NCBI GenBank assembly: GCA_965246995.1
Contig: OZ252008.1
Location: 1,426,001 to 1,490,000 of the forward strand
Direction: 5' to 3'
DNA length: 64,000 nucleotides
From: VXRJ01 sp965246995
GTDB lineage: Bacteria > Acidobacteriota > Vicinamibacteria > Vicinamibacterales > UBA8438
The translations under genes and the position numbers were made by a program. Below the pieces are notes generated by a model. It was not told the origin of the DNA. It saw only the letters and a list, made by a program, of their open reading frames with translations, and ran no database searches. Every line of letters starts with the position of its first letter. The stretch's first letter is position 1. Below, piece by piece: positions 48,836-56,955 of this stretch.

Positions 48836-49879
48836 GTGGCCCGGATCGTCGTTGTCACTTCACATCCACCGTTTGCCGCTGGCGGCCACCTGGTGATCGC
48901 ACATGCGCTGGTCGATGCGCTCAACGAGCGGAACCACCACGCGACGCTCCTGCTGACGCCGCAGAACCGGTTCGGACGGCAGGGTGCGGCGTACGTCTCG
49001 AACTGGCTGACGGACGTCGGTCAGGCAGGTGATGGCGAACCGGTCGATCAGGTGATCAGCTTCCGCTTCCCCAGTTACGCCGTCCGTCACGCACGGCATG
49101 TCTGCTGGTTGAATCATCGGATGCGCGAGTACTACGACGAGTGGCCGCGGTTCAGCGCGTCACTCTCGTGGCGGAACAAACTGAAGGAGGGTGCGCGGCG
49201 ACGTCTGATCCATGCCGCCGACCGCTACCTGCTCACCCGTAACGTCACGCGCGTTGTCGCGCAGTCGCGCACGATTCAGGAACGGCTGACGCGCTGGGGG
49301 GGCATTCCGTCCGAAGTTGTCCATCCGCCGCCGCCGCCGCGCCAGTACCGGTGCGACGGGTACGGCGCCGAACTACTGGTGGCGTCGCGCCTGACCCCGC
49401 TCAAGCGGATCGATCTGGTGCTCGACGCGCTCGGCGATCCGGCCGCGTCCTCGGTCCGCTGCGTCATCGTGGGCGACGGCGAGGAACGTGACCGGCTCGC
49501 AGCGCGGATCGGCGCCGAGGGATTGGCGTCGCGCGTCCGCCTCCTGGGACACGTGACCGACGCCGAACTCGTCGACCTGCTCGCGACCTGCCGCGCTGTC
49601 TGTTTCCCGTCCGCGCGGGAGGACTATGGCCTGGTGACGGTGGAAGCATTCGCCTCCGCCAAGGCGGTGGTGACCTGTCGCGACAGCGGCGGGCCGACGG
49701 AACTGGTGGAGGATGGGGTCAATGGTCTTGTCGTCGATCCCGACGCGGCGGCGCTGGCCGCGGCGATGGCGCGCCTGATGGACGATGCGCCGCTCGCGGA
49801 GCGGCTCGGTGCGGCGGCGCTCGAGCGGGCCGCTTTGATCACGTGGGATCGCGCGCTGGAACGGCTGCTGGTGGTCTGA
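48836..49879 (+). CDS. GT4 family glycosyltransferase
   Basis: The 347-residue product has a GT-B fold: N-terminal VVVTSHPPFAAGGHLVIAHAL, donor side LLVASRLTPLKRIDLVLDAL, and CFPSAREDYGLVTVEAFASAKAVV with the E-x7-E motif. A TATTCT hexamer (48823-48828) ends 7 nt before the GTG, so a leaderless transcript is likely. It is the last gene of the surface-glycan region before the housekeeping block. The sugar is unknown. Confidence 0.9.
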   Translation: MARIVVVTSHPPFAAGGHLVIAHALVDALNERNHHATLLLTPQNRFGRQGAAYVSNWLTDVGQAGDGEPVDQVISFRFPSYAVRHARHVCWLNHRMREYYDEWPRFSASLSWRNKLKEGARRRLIHAADRYLLTRNVTRVVAQSRTIQERLTRWGGIPSEVVHPPPPPRQYRCDGYGAELLVASRLTPLKRIDLVLDALGDPAASSVRCVIVGDGEERDRLAARIGAEGLASRVRLLGHVTDAELVDLLATCRAVCFPSAREDYGLVTVEAFASAKAVVTCRDSGGPTELVEDGVNGLVVDPDAAALAAAMARLMDDAPLAERLGAAALERAALITWDRALERLLVV

Positions 49880-49899
49880 CCGGCGGGTCCGCGCCAGTG

Positions 49900-49905
49900 T
49901 AGACT
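49900..49905 (+). promoter_or_regulatory. -10 element before ttcA
   Basis: TAGACT ends 9 nt before the ttcA ATG at 49915. A weak -35-like CTGACC lies 18 nt further upstream (49876-49881). No Shine-Dalgarno sequence is present, which fits near-leaderless transcription. Confidence 0.4.
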
Positions 49906-49914
49906 CGCAGCCGG

Positions 49915-50727
49915 ATGCCATACCGCAGCACGCTTGAACGGCGTCTGGCGCGGAAGGCGACCCGCGCCATCAAGACGTTCGATCTGATCGCGCCGGACGA
50001 CCGGATCATGGTAGGCCTCTCCGGCGGCAAGGACAGCTGGGCGCTGATGCAGTTGCTCGATGTCCTCCGCCAGCGCGCGCCGTTTCCCTTCTCGCTGGTC
50101 GCCGTCAACGTCGATTCCGGCTATACCAACTACCGGCACGACGTTATCGCGCGGGAATGCGAGGCGCGTGGCTGGGAGTACCGCATCGAGCACACCGGGA
50201 TCGGCGAGATCATGGATGACGTGCTCGATGCGGGTGACACCCCCTGCTCGCTCTGCGCGCGCCTGCGCCGGGGCGTCCTGTACGGGATCGCCGCGGATGT
50301 AGGCGCGACAAAGATCGCGCTGGGCCACCACGCGGACGACTTCATCGAGACGCTGCTGCTCAACCTGCTGTTCGCCGGATCGCTCAAGGCGATGCCGGCG
50401 CGCCTAGTCTCCGACGACCAGCGGCACGTGGTCATCCGCCCGCTCGTCTACGTCGCGGAGGACGAAGCGCGGGCCTACACGCGGGCATGCGGCCTGGAAG
50501 TGATCGGCTGCTGCTGTCCCGTCTGCGGCGACCTGAGCCTGAAACGGCAGCGGGTGAAGCGCTGGCTCCTGGAGCTCGAGCGTGAACATGCCGGTGTGAA
50601 GAGCTCCATCCTCACGGCGATCGGCAACGTCATGCCACGGCACTTGTTGGACACGCGGCTCAATCCGCCCGCCGAACTGCGGGCCGACCCGATCGTCGAA
50701 GCGGCGCTGGCGGAATGCGCGCCGTAG
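49915..50727 (+). CDS. ttcA: tRNA 2-thiocytidine synthetase TtcA-like protein
   Basis: The 270-residue product has the PP-loop VGLSGGKDSWALMQLL, the conserved Cys pair in DTPCSLCARLRRG and the later CCCPVCGD, which hold the iron-sulfur cluster in TtcA, and the substrate block GHHADDFIETLLLNLLF. TtcA thiolates cytidine 32 of some tRNAs. The stop overlaps the dtd start by 13 bp in another frame. A TAGACT -10 lies 9 nt before the ATG. All key residues are present. Confidence 0.92.
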   Translation: MPYRSTLERRLARKATRAIKTFDLIAPDDRIMVGLSGGKDSWALMQLLDVLRQRAPFPFSLVAVNVDSGYTNYRHDVIARECEARGWEYRIEHTGIGEIMDDVLDAGDTPCSLCARLRRGVLYGIAADVGATKIALGHHADDFIETLLLNLLFAGSLKAMPARLVSDDQRHVVIRPLVYVAEDEARAYTRACGLEVIGCCCPVCGDLSLKRQRVKRWLLELEREHAGVKSSILTAIGNVMPRHLLDTRLNPPAELRADPIVEAALAECAP

Positions 50728-51164
50728 TCCAGCGCGTCCGCCGGGCGTCGGTGTCGGTCGGGGGGCGCGTGGTGGGCGGCATCGGCCCCGGTCTCCTGGT
50801 CCTGCTCGGTGTCGGCCAGGCCGACGGCGAGCGCGCCGCCGCATGGATCGCCGACAAGATCGCGAACCTCCGGATCTTTGCCGACGCCGACGGCCAGATG
50901 AACCGGTCGGTGGCGGAGACGGCGGGATCGCTGCTGGTCGTTTCGCAGTTCACCCTCTTCGGGGACTGCCGCCGTGGCCGGCGCCCCTCGTATGTGTCGG
51001 CAGCGGAGCCGGAGCAGGCCCGTACGCTCTACCTGGCGGTGGTGAATCGCATGCGGCAGGCAGGGCATACGGTCGAGACGGGCGAGTTCGGCGCCATGAT
51101 GGATGTCGAACTGGTGAACGACGGCCCGGTGACCTTGCTGATCGATAGCGACCGGACCTTCTAG
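50715..51164 (+). CDS. dtd: D-aminoacyl-tRNA deacylase
   Basis: The 149-residue product starts MRAVVQRVRRASVSVGGRVV and has the two signature motifs: VVSQFTLFGDCRRGRRPS (SQxxL) and VELVNDGPVTLLID (NxPVT-like). DTD removes D-amino acids and glycine from mischarged tRNA. It overlaps ttcA by 13 bp, so the two tRNA-quality genes are coupled. Length is as expected. Confidence 0.95.
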   Translation: MRAVVQRVRRASVSVGGRVVGGIGPGLLVLLGVGQADGERAAAWIADKIANLRIFADADGQMNRSVAETAGSLLVVSQFTLFGDCRRGRRPSYVSAAEPEQARTLYLAVVNRMRQAGHTVETGEFGAMMDVELVNDGPVTLLIDSDRTF

Positions 51165-51167
51165 AAT
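51162..51167 (+). promoter_or_regulatory. -10 element before the barrel-protein gene
   Basis: TAGAAT ends 6 nt before the ATG at 51174; its first bases overlap the dtd stop codon (TAG). No Shine-Dalgarno is seen, and a transcript from here would be leaderless. Confidence 0.45.
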
Positions 51168-51173
51168 CACCCC

Positions 51174-52043
51174 ATGCGATCGCTATTCGGCTCCGTTCCA
51201 CCACTCGCGGCGATGGCCGCGTCATTGCTCATCGGCATCTCCGCCGCGCCCGCCGCCGCGCAGCAACGGCCGCTGGTCACCGAAGACCCGGAATCGATCG
51301 GCGCCGGCTTGGTCCTGGTCGAGGCGGGGATCGATTATCTGCGGGATCAGCCGTTTCCGGTCTCCGGTCTGACCGGCCATCTGCGGAGTACCCCGGTCCT
51401 CGGGATCAGCATTGGCGTCAGTTCGATCGCCGAGGTGCAAATCGACGGCATCTCGTTCTCCAACCTCCAGATCAACGATCGGATGCTGGCGCCGCTGTCG
51501 CACCAGTTGCGCATCACGGGCGACAGGACGGGAAGCTGGTCCGACACCGTGGTGGGTGCGAAGACGCGCCTGCTGTCCGAGGGGGCACGCCGTCCCTCGA
51601 TTGCGCTCCGCTTCGCCACCAAGTTGCCGATGGCGAGCAACGAGGAGGGGCTCGGTCTCGACACGATCGACTTCTACAACTCGCTGCTGATCGGCAAGAC
51701 CATGGGTTCGATCCGCCTTGTCGGCAACATCGGACTGGGTATCCTGAGCGATCCCACGCGCGGTGATCGCCAGAACGACGTGCTCACCTACGGACTGTCG
51801 TTCGCGCGGGCATTCGCCGAGGGCGCCGAGGTGGTGGCGGAGGTGGCGGGCCGCAGGAATACGCGCGCCGGCACGCCGCCTCCCGGCACCGACAGTTCCG
51901 GTTTCGCCCGCTTTGGCGCCCGCTTCACGCGCGGGACGGTCCGGCTGGACGCAGCGCTGCTGAGCGGCCTCTCGGTTCGCGACGCGACTCTCGGCTTCAC
52001 CACGGGTTTCACCTGGGTCTTCCGCGGCTTCGAGGTGCCGTGA
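51174..52043 (+). CDS. Outer-membrane barrel-like protein
   Basis: The 289-residue product has a signal peptide (AAMAASLLIGISAAPAAA, cleaved before QQRP) and repeated amphipathic strands (LVLVEAGIDYLRD, VLGISIGVSSIAEVQI, PSIALRFATKLPMAS, VRLDAALLSGLSV, FTTGFTWVFRGF). This pattern fits the family of putative barrel transporters of the MetA-pathway type seen in many Gram-negative bacteria. It overlaps the dapF start by 4 bp (GTGA), so it is translated with dapF although the link is not obvious. Confidence 0.75.
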   Translation: MRSLFGSVPPLAAMAASLLIGISAAPAAAQQRPLVTEDPESIGAGLVLVEAGIDYLRDQPFPVSGLTGHLRSTPVLGISIGVSSIAEVQIDGISFSNLQINDRMLAPLSHQLRITGDRTGSWSDTVVGAKTRLLSEGARRPSIALRFATKLPMASNEEGLGLDTIDFYNSLLIGKTMGSIRLVGNIGLGILSDPTRGDRQNDVLTYGLSFARAFAEGAEVVAEVAGRRNTRAGTPPPGTDSSGFARFGARFTRGTVRLDAALLSGLSVRDATLGFTTGFTWVFRGFEVP

Positions 52044-52864
52044 GCAGCGCCACGCCGATCCCGTACGTGAAGGGGGACGCCTATGGCAACGACTTCCTCC
52101 TGGTGAAGCGCGACGCGCTGCGTGATTCGACGGCCGCCGCGTTCGCGGATCTCGCCCGCGCGATGTGCGAGCGCCAGGCCGGTGTCGGCGCGGATGGCCT
52201 CATGGCCTGGGAGCCCTGCGCCGGCGGTGCGTCGATGGAGTTGCGCAACGCCGACGGGAGTCCCGCCGAAGTATCGGGGAACGGTGTCCGCTGCCTTGCG
52301 GCGCTCCTGGTGGAGCAGCGCGTGGCCGGCGGACGGACGGACGACGGCGTCGTCACGATCGCCACCGCCGGTGGCGACAAGGTGCTGACCCTGCTGGACA
52401 GCACGCCGCCCCGCTACACCTTCCGCGCCCACATGGGCGCGCCGCGCGGCCTGACCGAGGAGACGCTTGCGGTAGGCACGGAGAGGGTTCGGGCGGTCAT
52501 CCTCTCGGTCGGCAACCCCCAGTGCGTCGTCCTGCTGCCCTCGATGGCGGAGGCGGAGCGGCGGTTCGCAACGCTCGGTCCAGCCCTCGCTACGCACCCG
52601 CGCTTTGCGGAGGGGACCAATGTGGAACTCGCCGTGGTCGAGCGACCCGATCGGGTCCGGATTCTCATCTGGGAGCGGGGAGTAGGACCTACCGCCGCCT
52701 CCGGAACCGGGGCCTGCGCCTCGGCGGTCGCTGCGGCACGCTACGGCGGCGCCGCCCGGAGCGTGGCGGTGGTCTCACCGGGCGGATCGCAGCGGGTGGA
52801 ATGGACCGATGCCGGGATCCACCTGACGGGTTGGGCCGAACTGGTGCTGCGCGGCGAGTGGTAA
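52040..52864 (+). CDS. dapF: DapF-family (diaminopimelate epimerase-like) protein with both catalytic Cys replaced by Ser
   Basis: The 274-residue product matches DapF across its length: YGNDFLLV, MELRNADGSPAEVSGNGVRC, LSVGNPQCVV, FAEGTNVELAVVE, WERGVGPTAASGTGACASA. In known DapF the catalytic pair is the first Cys of CGNG and the Cys of ACG(T/S)G. Here these positions are Ser79 (TCG at 52274-52276) and Ser221 (TCC at 52700-52702), and the conserved His of GNPH is Gln161. Other conserved residues (NADG, EGTN, ERG) remain. The gene is intact and coupled to its neighbour, so decay is unlikely; a changed reaction or another catalytic solution is possible. The start is a GTG overlapping the previous stop. 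Confidence 0.85.
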   Translation: MSSATPIPYVKGDAYGNDFLLVKRDALRDSTAAAFADLARAMCERQAGVGADGLMAWEPCAGGASMELRNADGSPAEVSGNGVRCLAALLVEQRVAGGRTDDGVVTIATAGGDKVLTLLDSTPPRYTFRAHMGAPRGLTEETLAVGTERVRAVILSVGNPQCVVLLPSMAEAERRFATLGPALATHPRFAEGTNVELAVVERPDRVRILIWERGVGPTAASGTGACASAVAAARYGGAARSVAVVSPGGSQRVEWTDAGIHLTGWAELVLRGEW

Positions 52865-52930
52865 GCCCGGTGGACCCGGCAGGCCGGCGAACCGGGGAAG
52901 AACGGCCGATGGTGTACGATAATCGGCGGT

Positions 52931-52961
52931 TGCGGTACAGATCTTGCACGTCAGTACCGCA
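52931..52961 (+). promoter_or_regulatory. Dyad touching the radC start codon
   Basis: TGCGGTAC (52931-52938) and GTACCGCA (52954-52961) are perfect 8-bp arms with a 15-nt spacer; the last base is the A of the start ATG. It could be an operator or a hairpin that covers the start. A GATAAT hexamer at 52917-52922 may be the -10. The 96-bp gap holds nothing else. Confidence 0.45.
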
Positions 52962-53626
52962 TGCGGAATCTGGCGGCGCACGACCGGCCGCGCGAGAAGC
53001 TGCAGCGCCTCGGCGCCTCGGCGCTCGGCGACAACGAGTTGCTGGCGGCGGTGATCGGTCACGGATCCCATCACGAGAGTGCACTCGACATAGCCAATCG
53101 CCTGCTTTCGCAGGCGGGAGGATTGCACGGGCTGGCGAGGTCGCTCGATACCCAGTTGCTCCGGGTAAGCGGCGTGGGGCCGGCGATGGCGGTCCGGGTT
53201 CTCGCGGCGATCGAGTTGGGGCGGCGCACGCTGGCGATTCCCGACGAGCGGGTGCAACTCTGCGGGCCGCGCGAGGTGGCGCGATACCTGCTCCCGCGGT
53301 TCGGCACGCGAGCGGTGGAACAGTTTGGCGTGGTGTTGCTCGATGTGCGGCACCGGGTGTTGCGAACGGTGGTGCTTTCCGTCGGGACGATCGATGCGAG
53401 TGTGGTGCATCCCCGGGATGTCTTTCGGGTCGCGGCATCCGCGGGGGCGTCGGTCATCGTGCTGTTTCACAACCATCCGTCCGGGGATCCGACGCCGAGC
53501 GAGGACGATATAGCGCTGACCGCCCGTTTGAGCGAAGCGGGTGAACTGATGGGAATCGAAGTGCTGGACCACCTCGTGCTGGCCGACGCCAGCTACTTCA
53601 GCTTCCGTGAAGGAGGGCGGCTGTAG
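52961..53626 (+). CDS. radC: RadC family JAB/MPN-domain protein
   Basis: The 221-residue product has an N-terminal UPF0758-type helical part (REKLQRLGASALGDNELLAAV with a helix-hairpin-helix, LRVSGVGPAMAVRVLAAIEL) and a C-terminal JAB domain with the JAMM metal motif VLFHNHPSGDPTPSEDD. RadC was once linked to DNA repair, but its role is unresolved. A perfect dyad ends at the start ATG. It precedes larC by 11 bp. Confidence 0.92.
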   Translation: MRNLAAHDRPREKLQRLGASALGDNELLAAVIGHGSHHESALDIANRLLSQAGGLHGLARSLDTQLLRVSGVGPAMAVRVLAAIELGRRTLAIPDERVQLCGPREVARYLLPRFGTRAVEQFGVVLLDVRHRVLRTVVLSVGTIDASVVHPRDVFRVAASAGASVIVLFHNHPSGDPTPSEDDIALTARLSEAGELMGIEVLDHLVLADASYFSFREGGRL

Positions 53627-53637
53627 CCGTTAGGACG

Positions 53638-54960
53638 ATGGCGCGCGTGCTGTACCTCGACTGTTTCTCGGGCGCGGCGGGCGACATGATCGCCGGTGCG
53701 CTGATCGATGCGGGTGTCCCGTTCGACGCCTTGACGCGCGTCGTGGACTCGCTCGGCCTGGAGGGGGTGCGGGTGACGCATGACCGGGTCGATCGAAGCG
53801 GGATCGGCGCCGCCAAGTTCCGAGTCGAAACGGGCGGACACGATGACGCGCATGACCACGACCATGACCACGGCCACACGCATGGCCACGATCGCGATCA
53901 CCACCATGGCCACGCGCACGGCCAGGATCACCACCACTCTCACCGCAGCCTGAGCCAGATCCTTCGGATCGTCGAACGCTCGTCGCTGTCGACAGCCGCG
54001 CAGCAGCGGGCCGGCCGCCTGTTCCGGCGCCTCGCGGAGGTGGAGGCGGGGATCCACCAGATGCCGGTCGAAGAGGTGCACCTGCACGAGGTGGGCGCGG
54101 TCGACTCGATTGTCGACATCGTCACGGTGGTATGGGCACTCGAGTGGCTCGCGCCGGCCCGGGTGGTCGTCTCACCGCTGAACGTCGGCTCCGGCACGGT
54201 GCGGTGTGCGCATGGAGAAATGCCGGTGCCGGCGCCCGCGACGGCGGTCCTGCTGGCCGGCGCGCCCACGTATGTGGCCGGGCCGTCGGTCGAACTGACG
54301 ACGCCGACCGGCGCATTGATCGTCACCGAGTACGCCGATGCCTTCGGGCCGATGCCGCCGATGCGCGTGAACCGGATCGGCTACGGTGCGGGCGACCGCG
54401 ACCTGCCGGGCCGCCCGAACGTCTTGCGGGCGCTGGTCGGCGAGCCTGCCGGAGCCGAGACAGGCGCCGATGCATCCACCGCGTTGCACGCCGCGGCAGA
54501 CGCGGAGGGACTCGAGCGGGTGGTGGTCCTCGAGTGTCAGATCGACGACATGAACCCGCAGCTCTACGGCGTGCTCATGGATCGCCTGACCGCGGCAGGG
54601 GCGCTCGACGTGTTCTACGCGCCGATCCAGATGAAGAAGAACCGCCCCGGCACACTGGTGACGGTGATCGCGCGACCGCCGCAGCGGGCAGCGCTTGCCG
54701 GCATCCTGTTTGCGGAGTCGACGACCATCGGTGTCCGCATGACCGAGACACTGCGGGAGCGGCTCGACCGCGAAATGGTGACGGTCGAGTCCCGGCTCGG
54801 AGCCGCGCGCGTCAAGGTGGCGCGGCGGCACGGCGGTGTACTGAACGCCGCACCCGAGTTCGAGGATTGCGTTCGCCTGGCGGTCAAGCACGGTCTCGCC
54901 GTCAAGGATGTGCAGGCGATTGTTGTCAAGGCGTGGTTGGATCGCGCGCCGTCGGAGTGA
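53638..54960 (+). CDS. larC: Nickel pincer cofactor biosynthesis protein LarC
   Basis: The 440-residue product starts VLYLDCFSGAAGDMIAGALID, the family N-terminus, and has a His/Asp-rich loop at residues about 67-102 (HDHDHDHGHTHGH and more), then EVHLHEVGAVDSIVDIV, SPLNVGSGTVRCAHGEMPVPAPAT and the C-terminal LECQIDDMNPQLYGVL. LarC inserts nickel into the pincer cofactor used by lactate racemase and other LarA-like enzymes. In Lactobacillus plantarum the two halves need a programmed frameshift; here one frame covers both. No larA, larB or larE is in the window. Confidence 0.93.
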   Translation: MARVLYLDCFSGAAGDMIAGALIDAGVPFDALTRVVDSLGLEGVRVTHDRVDRSGIGAAKFRVETGGHDDAHDHDHDHGHTHGHDRDHHHGHAHGQDHHHSHRSLSQILRIVERSSLSTAAQQRAGRLFRRLAEVEAGIHQMPVEEVHLHEVGAVDSIVDIVTVVWALEWLAPARVVVSPLNVGSGTVRCAHGEMPVPAPATAVLLAGAPTYVAGPSVELTTPTGALIVTEYADAFGPMPPMRVNRIGYGAGDRDLPGRPNVLRALVGEPAGAETGADASTALHAAADAEGLERVVVLECQIDDMNPQLYGVLMDRLTAAGALDVFYAPIQMKKNRPGTLVTVIARPPQRAALAGILFAESTTIGVRMTETLRERLDREMVTVESRLGAARVKVARRHGGVLNAAPEFEDCVRLAVKHGLAVKDVQAIVVKAWLDRAPSE

Positions 54961-54965
54961 CCAGC

Positions 54966-56945
54966 ATGTCCCGTTTCTACCTGACGACGGCAATCGACTA
55001 CGTGAATTCGCGGCCCCATCTAGGGACCGCGTACGAGAAGGTCGCGGCCGACGTCATCGCGCGCTACAAGCGGCTCTGTGGGGTCGACACCCGTTTCCTG
55101 ATGGGGAACGATGAGCACTCGCAGAATGTCTTTCAGCGCGCGCGCGAGCTCAACGAAGACCCCATCGCGTTCTGCGACCGGATGGAGGCCGCGTTCCGCG
55201 ACGTCTGGACGCGGCTCGATATCTCGTTCGACGACTTCATACGGACCACCGAGGAGCGCCACCGGACCAGCGTCACGACGCTCGTGTCGCGCATCGCGGA
55301 GGCGGGCGACATCTACGACGGGGTCTACGAGGGCTGGTACTGCGTCTCGTGCGAGGCGTTCAAGCAGGAAAAGGACCTCGACAACGGCAACTGTCGCGTC
55401 CATCAGAAGCCGCCCCAGTGGATCCGGGAGAAGAACTACTTCTTCCGTCTCTCGAAGTACCGGGACCGGTTGCTCGAGCACTATGCCCGGCACCCGTCGT
55501 TTCTCGAGCCGGAGATCCGCCGCAACGAGATGCTCCGCCTGCTCGAAGCGGGGCTCGACGACATCTCGATGAGCCGGACCGGGCAGGCGTGGGGAATCCC
55601 GGTGCCGTCGGATCCGGACAGCGTCATCTATGTCTGGGTCGATGCCCTGATCAACTACATCTCGGGCGTCGGCTACGGCGCGGACGACGCGCTGTTCGGC
55701 ACGTGGTGGCCGGCTGATCTGCACGTGATCGGCAAGGACATCACGCGATTCCACTGCGTTGTCTGGCCGGCGATGTTGATGAGCGCCGGTGTCGCACTGC
55801 CCCGGCAGGTCTTCGGCCACGGATGGGTCCATTGGCAAGGGCAGAAGATGAGCAAGTCGCTCGGCACCGTGGTCGATCCGCTCGAAGCCGCCGACCGCCT
55901 CGGCCCCGATCCGCTCCGTCTCTATCTCACCAAGGAGATCGCCTTCGGCGCCGACGGCGACTTCACCTGGGACCGGTTCGAGGAGCGCTACAACGTCGAT
56001 CTGGCGAACAACTACGGCAACCTCGTGTCGCGTCTTGTCGCGATGGGGAAGCGCTATCGGAAAGGCAACCTTGTCGCACCGTCGCGTGAGCCGGGTCCGC
56101 TGGCAGAAGCGTCGGCGCGCGCCGTGGCACGGTACCGGCAGGCGATGGACGTCTACGGACTCCACCGGGGGACCGCGGCGGCGTTCGATCTGATCGACGC
56201 CACGAACGAGTACATCACGCGTGAAGAGCCGTGGGTGACGGCACGCGATCCGGAGCGGGGACCCGAACTTGACGCGCAGCTCTGGGACGTGAGCGAGGCG
56301 GTCCGCATTGCGGCCGTGCTGCTCACCCCGGTGATGCCAGGGTCGGGCGCGGAGGTGCTTGCCCGAATCGGAGCGCCGGCCCCGGAGGGTGGACTCCGGC
56401 TCGACCGCGACACGGCATGGATCAGTTCGCCCGGCGCGGAGCGGCACCTGGTTGCGGGGCCGCCGCTCTGGCCACGTCTGGAACCGGAGAAGGTATCCCG
56501 CACGGATCAGCAGAAACAGGCAAAGGAGCAACCGAGAATGACGACGAAAGACCTGCCGGCGAGCGATGCGCCGAAGGTGGAGACACCGGCGGCCGGCGCG
56601 GAGCCCGAGACGCCGCAGATCACGATTGACGATTTTTTCAAGGTGGACCTTCGCATCGGGCGGGTCGTCAGTGCCGAAGCGGTGCCGAAGTCGCGGAAGC
56701 TGGTTCGCCTGGAGATTGATGATGGCGGCGGCGTCCGTCAGGTGCTGGGCGGCCTCGCCAAGTCGTACGATCCGGCCACGCTGGTCGGCCGTCATGTCGT
56801 ATTCGTCGCGAACCTGAAGCCGGCGAAGCTGGCTGGCCTCGTGTCGAACGGGATGGTGCTCGCTGCGCTCGACGCCGAGGGCGAGGCGGTGCTCCTCACC
56901 GTAGAAGATCCGGTGCGCGCCCCCGCCGGATCGGCGGTTCGCTGA
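54966..56945 (+). CDS. metG: Methionyl-tRNA synthetase with C-terminal tRNA-binding domain
   Basis: The 659-residue product has the class I signature in the variant RPHLGTAYEK at residues 17-26, the editing/zinc knuckle region WYCVSCEAFKQEKDL, and KMSKS at 294-298. An anticodon-binding helical domain follows, and residues from about 553 (ITIDDFFKVDLRIGRVVSAE) form an EMAP/Arc1p-like OB domain that binds tRNA. The ATG at 54966 is chosen because it fits the family N-terminus. It starts 5 bp after larC. A long upstream reading in the same frame over larC is a shadow. Confidence 0.96.
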   Translation: MSRFYLTTAIDYVNSRPHLGTAYEKVAADVIARYKRLCGVDTRFLMGNDEHSQNVFQRARELNEDPIAFCDRMEAAFRDVWTRLDISFDDFIRTTEERHRTSVTTLVSRIAEAGDIYDGVYEGWYCVSCEAFKQEKDLDNGNCRVHQKPPQWIREKNYFFRLSKYRDRLLEHYARHPSFLEPEIRRNEMLRLLEAGLDDISMSRTGQAWGIPVPSDPDSVIYVWVDALINYISGVGYGADDALFGTWWPADLHVIGKDITRFHCVVWPAMLMSAGVALPRQVFGHGWVHWQGQKMSKSLGTVVDPLEAADRLGPDPLRLYLTKEIAFGADGDFTWDRFEERYNVDLANNYGNLVSRLVAMGKRYRKGNLVAPSREPGPLAEASARAVARYRQAMDVYGLHRGTAAAFDLIDATNEYITREEPWVTARDPERGPELDAQLWDVSEAVRIAAVLLTPVMPGSGAEVLARIGAPAPEGGLRLDRDTAWISSPGAERHLVAGPPLWPRLEPEKVSRTDQQKQAKEQPRMTTKDLPASDAPKVETPAAGAEPETPQITIDDFFKVDLRIGRVVSAEAVPKSRKLVRLEIDDGGGVRQVLGGLAKSYDPATLVGRHVVFVANLKPAKLAGLVSNGMVLAALDAEGEAVLLTVEDPVRAPAGSAVR

Positions 56946-56955
56946 CGGAAGCGCG

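Noticed and set aside
52040..52864. The dapF gene as a pseudogene because its catalytic Cys are missing.
   Set aside because: The frame is complete, all structural motifs are kept and both changes are clean Cys-to-Ser positions. It is translationally coupled to its neighbour. Decay would leave stops or frameshifts.
53845..53945. A tandem DNA repeat within larC (repeated CAC/CAT/GAC codons).
   Set aside because: It encodes the His/Asp-rich loop typical of LarC and other nickel proteins; the DNA repeat is a result of the amino-acid bias.
53638..54960. A programmed frameshift in larC as in Lactobacillus.
   Set aside because: One frame covers both halves from residue 1 to 440 with no interruption, so no frameshift is needed.
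54132..54965. A long N-terminal extension of metG lying over larC.
   Set aside because: The extra residues are Arg/Gly-rich and out of frame with larC. The known MetRS N-terminus begins at ATG 54966.
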